Part shown: positions 33,683 through 40,897 of the stretch, piece after piece | Numbering within the stretch: the first letter of the stretch is position 1 | Layout of the letters: each line of letters starts with the position of its first letter | Assembly: GCA_947379865.1 (NCBI GenBank) | Contig: CANCOY010000014.1 | Coordinates: 1 to 41,460 of the forward strand | Source of the DNA: Acetobacteraceae bacterium | GTDB taxonomy: Bacteria; Pseudomonadota; Alphaproteobacteria; Zavarziniales; Zavarziniaceae | DNA: 41,460 nucleotides | Direction of reading: 5' to 3' | Made by a program: the position numbers and the translations under genes | Notes under the pieces: generated by a model | Told to the model about the DNA's origin: nothing | The model's input: only the letters and a program-made list of their open reading frames with translations | Database searches by the model: none

Positions 33683-33711
33683 AAAATAGGCCCCAGGCCA
33701 AGGCCTGTCAA
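33683..33711 (-). promoter_or_regulatory. Predicted strong promoter of etfB-etfA-hbd
   Basis: On the minus strand a perfect TTGACA (33711-33706) and TATTTT (33688-33683) are separated by exactly 17 bases. The spacer contains AGGCC-TT-GGCCT, an inverted repeat that could be a regulator site. The transcript would have a leader of about 95 bases. This is the best promoter match in the window. Confidence 0.68.
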
Positions 33712-33783
33712 CGAATTGCCACGCATGGGACATTCCGTCCTTCGCGACTGCGGCGGCAGGCCTTCGTCACCCGGGACGCCCCC

Positions 33784-34347
33784 TCAGCGGTTGGCGCCGG
33801 GCACCCACAGCACGTCCGAGGCGCCATTGTCGTTCAGGTGCCGCCCAAGGACAAAGAGGTGATCCGACAGCCGGTTGGCATAGCGCAGGGCGGCCGGGTT
33901 GACCGGCTCGATCCCGTAGAGTTCGGAAATCAGGCGCTCGGCCCTGCGGCTGACCGTGCGGGCCAGATGCAGATAGGCCGCTGCCGCCGAGCCACCCGGC
34001 AGGATGAAGGACTCAAGGGGCTTGAGGTCGGCATTCATGGCGTCGATCTCTGCCTCCAGCCGGTCCACCTGGGCATCGACGATGCGCAGGGCCGTGGTCG
34101 CGGAGAAATCGTCCCCCGGGGTGGCCAGATCGGCGCCCAGATCGAACAGGTCGTTCTGGATGCGGCCCAGCATGGCGTCTGCGGCCCCGCTGGTGTGCAG
34201 GCGCACCAGGCCGATCACCGAATTGGCCTCGTCCACCGTGCCATAGGCCTCGATCCGCAGATCGTATTTCGGCACCCGCGCGCCATCGGCAAGCGAGGTT
34301 TCCCCGTCGTCGCCGCCACGGGTGTAGATTTTCGTCAACTTGACCAA
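33784..34347 (-). CDS. Cob(I)yrinic acid a,c-diamide adenosyltransferase, PduO type
   Basis: Transfers the adenosyl group of ATP to cob(I)alamin, giving adenosylcobalamin. The 187-residue protein starts MVKLTKIYTRGGDDGETSL, the ATP-binding N-terminal motif. It also contains RIEAYGTVDEANSVIGL, LPGGSAAAAYLHLARTVSRRAERL and NRLSDHLFVLGRHLN. The start is TTG at 34347, preceded by GGAGG at good spacing; a Met farther upstream would add residues absent from the family and overlap the HIG1 gene. NrdJ in this window uses its product. Confidence 0.94.
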   Translation of the reverse strand: MVKLTKIYTRGGDDGETSLADGARVPKYDLRIEAYGTVDEANSVIGLVRLHTSGAADAMLGRIQNDLFDLGADLATPGDDFSATTALRIVDAQVDRLEAEIDAMNADLKPLESFILPGGSAAAAYLHLARTVSRRAERLISELYGIEPVNPAALRYANRLSDHLFVLGRHLNDNGASDVLWVPGANR

Positions 34348-34361
34348 GGAAGCCTCCCGGC

Positions 34362-34559
34362 TCAGCGCCCTGACAGCCACAGGCCGAGCATGACCAGCGC
34401 CACGGCGAGGGCCTGCAGCCCGATGCGCCAGCGCATCAGCACATTCGAATGTTTGCGGTTGAACTCGCCCCCGCGCATCAGCCCGAAGATGCCTGCGAAC
34501 AGGACACCTGCCGTGGCAAGCATCGCAACGGGGATGAAGAAGGTAAGAAATCCGGCCAT
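34362..34559 (-). CDS. HIG1 domain (twin transmembrane) protein
   Basis: A 65-residue membrane protein with two helices: about 4-27 (LTFFIPVAMLATAGVLFAGI) and 46-62 (IGLQALAVALVMLGLWL). The connecting GLMRGGEFNRKHSNVLMRWRI is the HIG1 domain signature. In other systems HIG1 proteins associate with cytochrome oxidase supercomplexes. It is immediately upstream of the adenosyltransferase gene on the same strand, a frequent pairing in alphaproteobacteria. Confidence 0.9.
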   Translation of the reverse strand: MAGFLTFFIPVAMLATAGVLFAGIFGLMRGGEFNRKHSNVLMRWRIGLQALAVALVMLGLWLSGR

Positions 34560-34591
34560 GACGCCTATATAGACCGCCTTATGGCCCGGGC

Positions 34592-35389
34592 CTAGGGGGC
34601 GGGATGTGCGGCATCTGCCAGCGCCGCCACATCGTGGAGCAGGCGGGCGATGTCGGCCGGGGTCGACAGGCGGTGGTCGCCGCCCTTGACCAGGGTCAGC
34701 ACCACATCGCGGGAGGCCAGCCGCTCGGCCAGATCCATGGAGAGGCCAAAGGGCACCTCGGCATCGGCCAGGCCATGGTGCAGGCGCACGGGCACGTCTA
34801 CGTCCACCGGCCCGCCCAGCAGCAGGTGCCGCCGCCCTTCCTCCACCAGCCGCCAGGTGAAGGGGGTGGGACCGGGCTCGTGGGCAGAGGGGGCGAGGTG
34901 AACGCCGCTGCGCTGGAGTGCGGCCTGTTCGGCGGCATTGAGCGAGCCCCAGATGAGAAGTTCCGTAAAATCAGGTGCTGCCGCCACGGTGACGAGACCC
35001 GCCAGCCGGTCGCGCCGGGCACGCGCCACAAGGGTGGCAATCCAGCCCCCCATGCTGGAGCCCACCAGAATCACTGGCCCGGAGGTGAGCTTGTCGAGCA
35101 CCGCCAGGGCGTCGTCGCGCCAGCGGCCGATGGTGCCGTCGGCAAAGCTGCCCGATGACAAGCCATGGCCAAACCAGTCGAAACGCACGAAGGCGCGGCC
35201 GTTTGCCGCCGCCCAGTCGGCCAGTGCCGTGGCCTTGGTGCCGGTCATGTCCGACCGGAAACCGCCAAGAAACACCACCGTCGGCCCCCGCCCCTTCAGC
35301 AGGCGATAGGCGATGCTGTGACCATCTGGCTGTTCGAGGCGGGCATGGTCGGGGTTGGCAAGGTCGGGGATAAGGTCAGATGTTGTCAT
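34592..35389 (-). CDS. Alpha/beta hydrolase
   Basis: A 265-residue alpha/beta-hydrolase fold protein. It has the oxyanion-region VVFLGGFRSDMTGTKA, nucleophile Ser112 in GSSMGGW, the acid in HHGLADAEVPF and the His in GGDHRLS. FLGGFRSDM-x-GTKA resembles the ABHD10-type esterase/thioesterase group, so an acyl-ester or thioester substrate is likely, but unproven. It is divergent from the glycosyltransferase genes, with 139 bases between starts in which I see no clear promoter. Confidence 0.9.
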   Translation of the reverse strand: MTTSDLIPDLANPDHARLEQPDGHSIAYRLLKGRGPTVVFLGGFRSDMTGTKATALADWAAANGRAFVRFDWFGHGLSSGSFADGTIGRWRDDALAVLDKLTSGPVILVGSSMGGWIATLVARARRDRLAGLVTVAAAPDFTELLIWGSLNAAEQAALQRSGVHLAPSAHEPGPTPFTWRLVEEGRRHLLLGGPVDVDVPVRLHHGLADAEVPFGLSMDLAERLASRDVVLTLVKGGDHRLSTPADIARLLHDVAALADAAHPAP

Positions 35390-35528
35390 GGCGCGATATT
35401 AGGCGGACCGTGCGGCGCGTGCATCCGCCCCGCGCCAACACGCCATGGTGATTTAAGCGGCGGGTCATGATAGGCGATGGGGATTGTCGGGATGCTGCGC
35501 ATGCCGGCCGGGGGGGTAGGGGCTGGCC

Positions 35529-36734
35529 ATGGTAGACGTGACGTTTCCGAAGTCCCTGAGCAGCGCTTTGCCGAGCGAACCCATGGATGGGCTTCCCACG
35601 GTGTTGCAGGTGATCCCCAATCTGGAGACCGGCGGGGCCGAGCGCGGCACCCTGGATGTGGCCGCAGGCCTGCGCGCCCGGGGCGTGCGGGCGGTGGTGA
35701 CCAGTGCCGGTGGCCGCATGGTGCGCGAACTGGAGCGCACCGGGGCCGAGCACGTCACCCTGCCCATGGCCAGCAAGAATCCCTTTGTCATCCGCCGCAA
35801 CATTGGCCGCCTCGTGGAGCTTGCCACGGCGCGGCAGGCGGGCCTGATCCATGTGCGCAGCCGGGCGCCGGCCTGGTCGGCACGCTCGGCGGCGCGGCAA
35901 CTGGGCCTGCCGTTCGTTACCACCTTTCATGCCCCCTATAACGCAGGGTCGGCCCTGAAGCGCGCCTATAACGGCATCATGGCGGCGGGTGACCGCATCA
36001 TCGCCATTTCTGAGTTCGTGGCCGATCACATTGCCCGCCAGTATCCCGACGCGTCTGAGCGCATCGTCACCATTCCGCGCGGCATTGATGCCCGCCGCTT
36101 TGATCCGGCCGCCGTCTCCAAGGACCGCATGATCAAGCTGGCGCGCGACTGGATGCTGCCCGATGGCGCCCATGTGGTGATGCTGCCGGGCCGCCTGACC
36201 CGCTGGAAGGGCCAGGCTGTGCTGATCGAGGCCATGGCGCGCCTTGGCCGCAGCGACGTGGTCTGTCTGATGGTGGGCGATGACCAGGGCCGCCATGCCT
36301 ATCATGCCGAACTGGTGGCGCTGGCCCGCGCCCGGGGGCTGGAGGGGGTGATTCGCCTGGTGGGCGACTGTTCCGACATGCCGGCGGCCTATGCGCTGGC
36401 CAATGTGGTGGTCTCGGCCTCCACCGACCCCGAGGGCTTTGGCCGGGTGCCGGTGGAGGCCCAGGCCATGGGCCGCCCCGTGGTGGCAACCAATCATGGC
36501 GGCGCCCGCGAAACCGTGCTGCAGGGCCAGACGGGGTGGCTGGTGCCGCCCGGCAATGCCGAGGCGCTGGCGGGGGCGCTTGCCACCACCCTTGATCTCG
36601 ATCTTGCGGCCCGCGCCCGGCTGGCCGAAATTGGCCGCCAGCACGTGCTCGACACCTATACGGTTGATCTGATGATTGCCCGCACGCTTGCGCTTTATGC
36701 CGATCTTGCCGGCGCCCGGCATGGCCGGGGCTGA
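35529..36734 (+). CDS. Glycosyltransferase family 4
   Basis: A 401-residue GT-B fold glycosyltransferase. The N-terminal acceptor domain has VLQVIPNLETGGAERGTLDVA. The C-terminal nucleotide-sugar domain begins about residue 210 with VVMLPGRLTRWKGQ and contains the signature STDPEGFGRVPVEAQAMGRP followed by NHGGARETV. These features fit GT4 enzymes of polysaccharide or LPS assembly at the inner-membrane face. ATG 35529 is used; Met at 35583 is also possible, since conserved sequence starts after it. It overlaps the next glycosyltransferase by 14 bases. Confidence 0.9.
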   Translation: MVDVTFPKSLSSALPSEPMDGLPTVLQVIPNLETGGAERGTLDVAAGLRARGVRAVVTSAGGRMVRELERTGAEHVTLPMASKNPFVIRRNIGRLVELATARQAGLIHVRSRAPAWSARSAARQLGLPFVTTFHAPYNAGSALKRAYNGIMAAGDRIIAISEFVADHIARQYPDASERIVTIPRGIDARRFDPAAVSKDRMIKLARDWMLPDGAHVVMLPGRLTRWKGQAVLIEAMARLGRSDVVCLMVGDDQGRHAYHAELVALARARGLEGVIRLVGDCSDMPAAYALANVVVSASTDPEGFGRVPVEAQAMGRPVVATNHGGARETVLQGQTGWLVPPGNAEALAGALATTLDLDLAARARLAEIGRQHVLDTYTVDLMIARTLALYADLAGARHGRG

Positions 36735-37683
36735 GGCGGCCACCACGTCGCGCCCGGGCGACATCCTGATCATCAAGCACGGGGCGCTGGGCGATTTCGT
36801 GCAGGCCCTGGGGCCGGCGCGGGCGATCCGCCTGGCCCATCCCGGTGTGCGCCTGGTGCTGTTGACCTCCCCTGCCATGGCGGGGCTGGCAGAGGCTTCG
36901 GGCCTGTTTGATGCCGTATGGCTGGATGACCGGCCGGGCTGGCGGCGGCCGCTGGCCCTGCTGGCTTTGTTGCGCCGGCTGGCAGGGGGCGGCTTTGCCC
37001 GGGTTTACGACCTGCAGACCTCGGGGCGCTCCAGCCGCTATTTCCGCCTTTGGCCGGGCCGCAAGCCGGAATGGAGCGGCATCGCCAGGGGCGCCAGCCA
37101 CCCCCATGCCAATCCCGACCGCGACCTGATGCACACCGTGGACCGCCAGCGCGAACAACTGGCCATGGCTGGCCTTGCCGAGGTGCCGGCCAGCGATCTG
37201 TCTTTTGCCAGTGCCCCGCTCGACCATCTCCATCTGCCGTCCCGCTTTGCCGTGCTGGTGCCCGGCGGCTCGGCGCATCGGCCGGGCAAGCGCTGGCCGA
37301 TTGCCAACTGGGCCGCCCTTGGCCCCCGTCTGGTGGCGGCGGGCCTTGTCCCCGTCATTGTCGGCGCTGCCAGCGAGGCACCGCTTGCCGCCGCCATCCG
37401 CGCCGTCTGTCCCGAGGCCTGTGATCTGACCGGGGCAACCAATCTGGTGGAACTGGCCAGTCTGGCCCGGCGGGCGCGCCTGGCCGTGGGCAATGACACC
37501 GGCCCCATGCATCTGGCGGCGGCTGCCGGCGTGCCGGTGCTGGTGCTGTTTGGGCCGGAAAGCGACCCCGCCCTGTGCGCCCCGCGCGGCAGATCCGTGC
37601 AGGTGATCCGGGTCCCCGATCTCGCCAGTCTTGGGGTTGAGCAGGTCGCCACAGCGGCCCTTGCCTTGACCGCAACCGGGTGA
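36721..37683 (+). CDS. Glycosyltransferase family 9 (heptosyltransferase-like)
   Basis: A 320-residue GT9 protein related to ADP-heptose:LPS heptosyltransferases. It has DILIIKHGALGDFVQALGPA at the N-terminus, the ADP-sugar region LVPGGSAHRPGKRWP and the signature VGNDTGPMHLAAAAGVPVLVLFGP. The start at 36721 lies within the end of the family-4 gene in another frame. Together with GmhB it points to heptose-containing LPS core in this organism, though the exact acceptor is unknown. Confidence 0.92.
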   Translation: MAGAEAATTSRPGDILIIKHGALGDFVQALGPARAIRLAHPGVRLVLLTSPAMAGLAEASGLFDAVWLDDRPGWRRPLALLALLRRLAGGGFARVYDLQTSGRSSRYFRLWPGRKPEWSGIARGASHPHANPDRDLMHTVDRQREQLAMAGLAEVPASDLSFASAPLDHLHLPSRFAVLVPGGSAHRPGKRWPIANWAALGPRLVAAGLVPVIVGAASEAPLAAAIRAVCPEACDLTGATNLVELASLARRARLAVGNDTGPMHLAAAAGVPVLVLFGPESDPALCAPRGRSVQVIRVPDLASLGVEQVATAALALTATG

Positions 37684-37687
37684 CTTG

Positions 37688-37715
37688 TTGACACCGCGCC
37701 AATTGGCCCTAGTTT
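37688..37715 (+). promoter_or_regulatory. Predicted promoter of thrS-infC
   Basis: TTGACA (37688-37693) begins four bases after the preceding stop codon and is followed by a 16-base spacer and TAGTTT (37710-37715). The leader before thrS would be about 85 bases and includes three copies of a 13-bp repeat. Confidence 0.5.
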
Positions 37716-37754
37716 GGCCGGTCCCGGCCCTGCCGGGCGCCCATCCATCTGCCC

Positions 37755-37793
37755 GTCCACTTGCCCCGTCCACTTGCCCCGTCCACTTGCCCG
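37755..37793 (+). repeat. Three tandem copies of a 13-bp repeat in the thrS leader
   Basis: The unit GTCCACTTGCCCC occurs at 37755-37767 and 37768-37780, with a third copy at 37781-37793 differing only in the last base. The array ends 15 bases before the thrS start. It is pyrimidine-rich and does not fold on itself. Confidence 0.9.
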
Positions 37794-37808
37794 AGCCCCG
37801 TGTCACCC

Positions 37809-39740
37809 ATGTCGACCCAGACCCAGCCAATCACGCTCACCTTGCCCGATGGCAGCACGCGCGCCTATGACGCGCCGGTGACCGGCCTGCGCCTGGCAAC
37901 CGACATCGGTCCCGGCCTTGCCAAGGCGGCACTCGCCCTCAAGGTCGATGGCGAGATGCGCGACCTGGGCCACCTGATGACGGCCGACGCCCACGTCTCC
38001 ATCATCACCCGCCAGAGCGACGAGGCGCTGGAACTGCTGCGCCACGACTGCGCCCACATCATGGCGGAGGCGGTGAAGGAACTGTTCCCCGAGACGCAGG
38101 TGACCATCGGTCCCGCCATCGAGGACGGCTTTTACTACGACTTCTACCGCGAGACCTCGTTCACCCCCGACGATCTGGTGGCGATCGAGACGCGCATGCG
38201 CGAGATCGTGAAGCGCGACGAGGCCATCACCCGCGAGGAATGGGACCGCGACGCCGCCATCAGCCATTTCAAGGGCTTGGGCGAAGTGTTCAAGGCCGAG
38301 ATCATCGAGGGCATTCCGGCCGGTGAGACCATCAGCGTCTATCGCCAGGGCGGCTTCCTCGACCTCTGCGTGGGGCCGCATTTGCCCTCCACCTCCAAGC
38401 TGGGGGCTGGTTTCAAGCTCATGAAGCTGGCCGGCGCCTATTGGCGTGGCGACCATCGCAATCCCGTCCTGCAGCGCATCTATGGCACCTGCTGGCGCGA
38501 CGAGAAGGAACTGGCGGCCCATCTGCTGCAGCTTGAAGAGGCAGAGAAGCGCGACCACCGCCGCCTCGGCCGCGAGATGGACCTCTTCCACATGCAGGAA
38601 GAGGGCGTGGGCATGGTGTTCTGGCACCCCAAGGGCTGGACCACCTATCGCGTGCTGGAGGCCTATATCCGCCGCCGCCTCGAAGCCTCTGGCTATGTCG
38701 AGGTGAAGACACCCCAATTGCTCGACCGCCGCCTGTGGGAGGCGTCTGGCCATTGGGAGAAATTCCACGACCACATGTTCACCTCCCAGGCCGAGGAACG
38801 CGACCTTGCCCTGAAGCCGATGAACTGCCCGGGCCATATCCAGATCTTCAACCAGGGCCTGACCAGCTATCGCGAACTGCCCCTGCGCATGGCGGAATTC
38901 GGCTCGTGCCATCGTTACGAGCCATCGGGCGCCATGCATGGCATCATGCGCGTGCGCCAGTTCACCCAGGACGATGCCCACATCTTCTGCACGCCGGAAC
39001 AGGTGGAGTCCGAGGCCGTCACCTTCTGTGCCCTGCTCGCCAGCGTCTACAAGGACCTGGGCTTTGAGGAAGTGCTGGTGCGCTTCTCGGACCGGCCCGA
39101 AAAGCGCGTGGGCGACGATGCCGTGTGGGACAAGGCCGAGGCCGACCTGAAGGCCGCCTGCGCCACGGCGGGCCTTGCCTACGAGCTGAACCCGGGCGAG
39201 GGCGCCTTTTATGGCCCGAAGCTGGAATTCACCCTGAAGGATGCCATCGGCCGCAAATGGCAGTGCGGCACCCTGCAACTCGACTTCAACCTGCCGGAGC
39301 GCCTCGGCGCCCAATATGTGGGCGAGGACGGGCGCAAGCACCACCCGATCATGCTGCACCGCGCCATCCTTGGCACGTTCGAGCGCTTCATCGGCATCCT
39401 GATCGAGAATTATGCCGGCCATCTGCCGGTCTGGCTGACGCCGGTGCAGGCGGTGGTGGCCACCGTCACCTCCGACGGCGACGCTTATGCCCACGAGGTG
39501 CTGGCCGACCTGAAGGCTGCCGGTGTGCGGGCCGAACTCGACCTGCGCAACGAAAAGATCAACTACAAGGTGCGTGAGCACAGCCTGGCCAAGGTCCCCT
39601 ACCTGGTGGTGGTGGGCCGGCGCGAGGCTGAGGAGCGTACCGTTTCCCTGCGCCGCCTCAAGGGCGGCGAGCAGTTCGGCCTTGCCTTGGCCGACGCCGT
39701 GACTAGACTGAAGGAAGAGGCGACACCGCCCGACGCCTGA
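37809..39740 (+). CDS. thrS: Threonine--tRNA ligase
   Basis: Charges tRNA-Thr and edits mischarged seryl-tRNA. The 643-residue enzyme has an N-terminal TGS domain (about 1-64), an editing domain with H79-x3-H83 (HDCAHIMAEAVKELFP) and the CVGPHLPST segment. The class II catalytic core has zinc ligand Cys340 in MNCPGHI, motif 2 in HRYEPSGAMHGIMRVRQFTQDDAHIF and motif 3 around HHPIMLHRAILGTFERFIGI. A C-terminal anticodon-binding domain (about 535-640) completes it. ATG 37809 gives the normal N-terminus. infC follows after 49 bases. Confidence 0.98.
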   Translation: MSTQTQPITLTLPDGSTRAYDAPVTGLRLATDIGPGLAKAALALKVDGEMRDLGHLMTADAHVSIITRQSDEALELLRHDCAHIMAEAVKELFPETQVTIGPAIEDGFYYDFYRETSFTPDDLVAIETRMREIVKRDEAITREEWDRDAAISHFKGLGEVFKAEIIEGIPAGETISVYRQGGFLDLCVGPHLPSTSKLGAGFKLMKLAGAYWRGDHRNPVLQRIYGTCWRDEKELAAHLLQLEEAEKRDHRRLGREMDLFHMQEEGVGMVFWHPKGWTTYRVLEAYIRRRLEASGYVEVKTPQLLDRRLWEASGHWEKFHDHMFTSQAEERDLALKPMNCPGHIQIFNQGLTSYRELPLRMAEFGSCHRYEPSGAMHGIMRVRQFTQDDAHIFCTPEQVESEAVTFCALLASVYKDLGFEEVLVRFSDRPEKRVGDDAVWDKAEADLKAACATAGLAYELNPGEGAFYGPKLEFTLKDAIGRKWQCGTLQLDFNLPERLGAQYVGEDGRKHHPIMLHRAILGTFERFIGILIENYAGHLPVWLTPVQAVVATVTSDGDAYAHEVLADLKAAGVRAELDLRNEKINYKVREHSLAKVPYLVVVGRREAEERTVSLRRLKGGEQFGLALADAVTRLKEEATPPDA

Positions 39741-39789
39741 GCGCCGGATCGTTGTCCCACTCCCCGGAATTTCGACAGGAGATTGCAGC

Positions 39790-40326
39790 ATAGCTCGCCC
39801 GCCTATTCCCGCGCCGCCGACCCGTGAGGGGCCGCGCGTCAACGACCAGATCGACGTACCCCAGGTCCGCCTCATCGATGACGAGGGCGAGAACCGGGGT
39901 GTGACCAGCTTCGCTGAAGCGATTCACCTGGCCGAAATGGCCGGGCTCGACCTCGTCGAGATTTCGCCCAATGCCGACCCGCCGGTTGCCAAGCTTCTCG
40001 ACTACGGCAAGTTCAAGTACGAGTCGCAGAAGAAGGCCGCCGAGGCCCGCAAGAAGCAGAAGATCATCGAGATCAAGGAGATCAAGATGCGTCCGGGCAT
40101 CGACCAGCACGATTACGACGTGAAGATGCGGTCGATCCGGAAATTCTTCGAGGAAGGCGACAAGGTGAAACTCACCCTGCGCTTCCGCGGCCGCGAAATG
40201 GCCCACCAGGACCTCGGCATGAAAGTGCTGCTGCGGGTGCGCGACGACGTGGACGAAATCGCCAAGGTCGAACAGCACCCCAAGATGGAAGGCCGCCAGA
40301 TGATCATGGTCATGGCGCCAAAGTAA
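39790..40326 (+). CDS. infC: Translation initiation factor IF-3, with predicted AUA start codon
   Basis: Binds the 30S subunit and proofreads start-codon selection. Conserved sequence extends well upstream of the first standard start in frame (GTG 39901): RVNDQIDVPQVRLIDDEGEN is the canonical IF-3 N-domain and cannot be omitted. Upstream of it the only plausible initiation codon is ATA at 39790-39792, with AGGAG eight bases before it; no in-frame ATG, GTG or TTG exists near the site. That gives 178 residues, the normal length. The C-domain has KMRPGIDQHDYDVKMRSIRK and KLTLRFRGREMAHQDLG. Rare start codons on infC allow IF-3 to repress its own translation in enterobacteria (AUU); the same logic is inferred here. 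Confidence 0.9.
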   Translation: MARPPIPAPPTREGPRVNDQIDVPQVRLIDDEGENRGVTSFAEAIHLAEMAGLDLVEISPNADPPVAKLLDYGKFKYESQKKAAEARKKQKIIEIKEIKMRPGIDQHDYDVKMRSIRKFFEEGDKVKLTLRFRGREMAHQDLGMKVLLRVRDDVDEIAKVEQHPKMEGRQMIMVMAPK

Positions 40327-40365
40327 CCATCCGCTTATCCCCACCCACCAGGGTGGCCAAACACC

Positions 40366-40398
40366 AACCCGCCGGGGCAACCCGGCGGGTTTTGTTTT
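40366..40398 (+). terminator. Intrinsic terminator after infC
   Basis: AACCCGCCGGG (40366-40376) pairs perfectly with CCCGGCGGGTT (40381-40391) around a GCAA tetraloop and is followed by TTGTTTT. A smaller hairpin, CCACCC/GGGTGG, lies at 40341-40356. This ends the thrS-infC transcript. Confidence 0.93.
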
Positions 40399-40567
40399 GG
40401 GGTGTGGGCACGTAGGATTTCTCGATTTTATGGTGGTAAGGCTATATTTTTTCGCGTTAACGTCTCGCGGAGGTGCAGAACAAAAGCTCCAAGCGCGCCT
40501 GGGATGTGCAGTTTCTGCAATGGCTTGACCCCAAGTAGGCGCGTCATCGCGTCTGTGTTGGTAGCCC

Positions 40568-40596
40568 TTGACAATCTACGAGGATTCTCGTACATG
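40568..40596 (+). promoter_or_regulatory. Candidate promoter and palindromic operator of the toxin-antitoxin unit
   Basis: TTGACA (40568-40573) is followed after 17 bases by TACATG (40591-40596), which includes the putative toxin start codon. Between them TACGAG-GATT-CTCGTA (40577-40592) is a perfect 6-bp inverted repeat, as expected for an operator bound by a dimeric antitoxin. If this promoter is used, the mRNA would start inside the gene or the true start codon would be further downstream, so the promoter part is uncertain. Confidence 0.45.
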
Positions 40597-40890
40597 ACTG
40601 GACATGGATACAAGTTGGCGAAGGCGAAGGTGATCGCGGCGCTTCAGAATGGGACCTACTCTCACGCTGTGCCCCGATCGTCGATCGAAACCAAAAACCT
40701 TCTCTTCACCGGTGCGGTCAGCAGCGAAGAAGTCTGTGATCTCATAAAGCACAGTACTGGGTCGCATCATCACGCTTCTGCCCATCATCTTGATGCATCG
40801 ATCTTGGTGCATGTGATCAGGTGCGAGGGCTGGTATGTGAAGTTCTATTTCCTCGACCCTGCGACGATTTTCATAAGCGTCCACAAATGA
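40594..40890 (+). CDS. Putative toxin of a type II toxin-antitoxin pair, MqsR-like in size and layout
   Basis: A 98-residue protein. It begins MTGHGYKLAKAKVIAALQNG, a basic helix, then has VSSEEVCDLIKHSTG and a strand-rich end CEGWYVKFYFLDPATIFISV followed by HK. MqsR mRNA interferases share the length, a central Cys-x-x-Ile helix and a two-strand C-terminus ending in Lys. Identity is low by eye, so this is a candidate only. The start at 40594 has AGGA nine bases upstream. An in-frame extension upstream exists but would run across the operator and shows no conservation signal. The downstream gene with an MqsA-like zinc domain, 7 bases away, is the main support. Base composition is lower in G+C than the core. 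Confidence 0.5.
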   Translation: MTGHGYKLAKAKVIAALQNGTYSHAVPRSSIETKNLLFTGAVSSEEVCDLIKHSTGSHHHASAHHLDASILVHVIRCEGWYVKFYFLDPATIFISVHK

Positions 40891-40897
40891 GGCGGCC

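Noticed and set aside
36133..37830. Long minus-strand frame opposite the two glycosyltransferases
   Set aside because: Antisense to two genes with clear family motifs. The translation is low-complexity Gly/Arg/Pro/Gln.
37803..39875. Long open frame on the minus strand opposite thrS (about 690 codons)
   Set aside because: It is fully antisense to an unmistakable threonyl-tRNA synthetase, with a shadow-frame composition.
40473..40538. Small frame starting GTG with a ribosome-binding-like GGAG, reading VQNKSSKRAWDVQFLQWLD
   Set aside because: Only 21 codons, no recognisable family, and no evidence of translation. It could be a decayed gene end in the accessory segment but cannot be supported.
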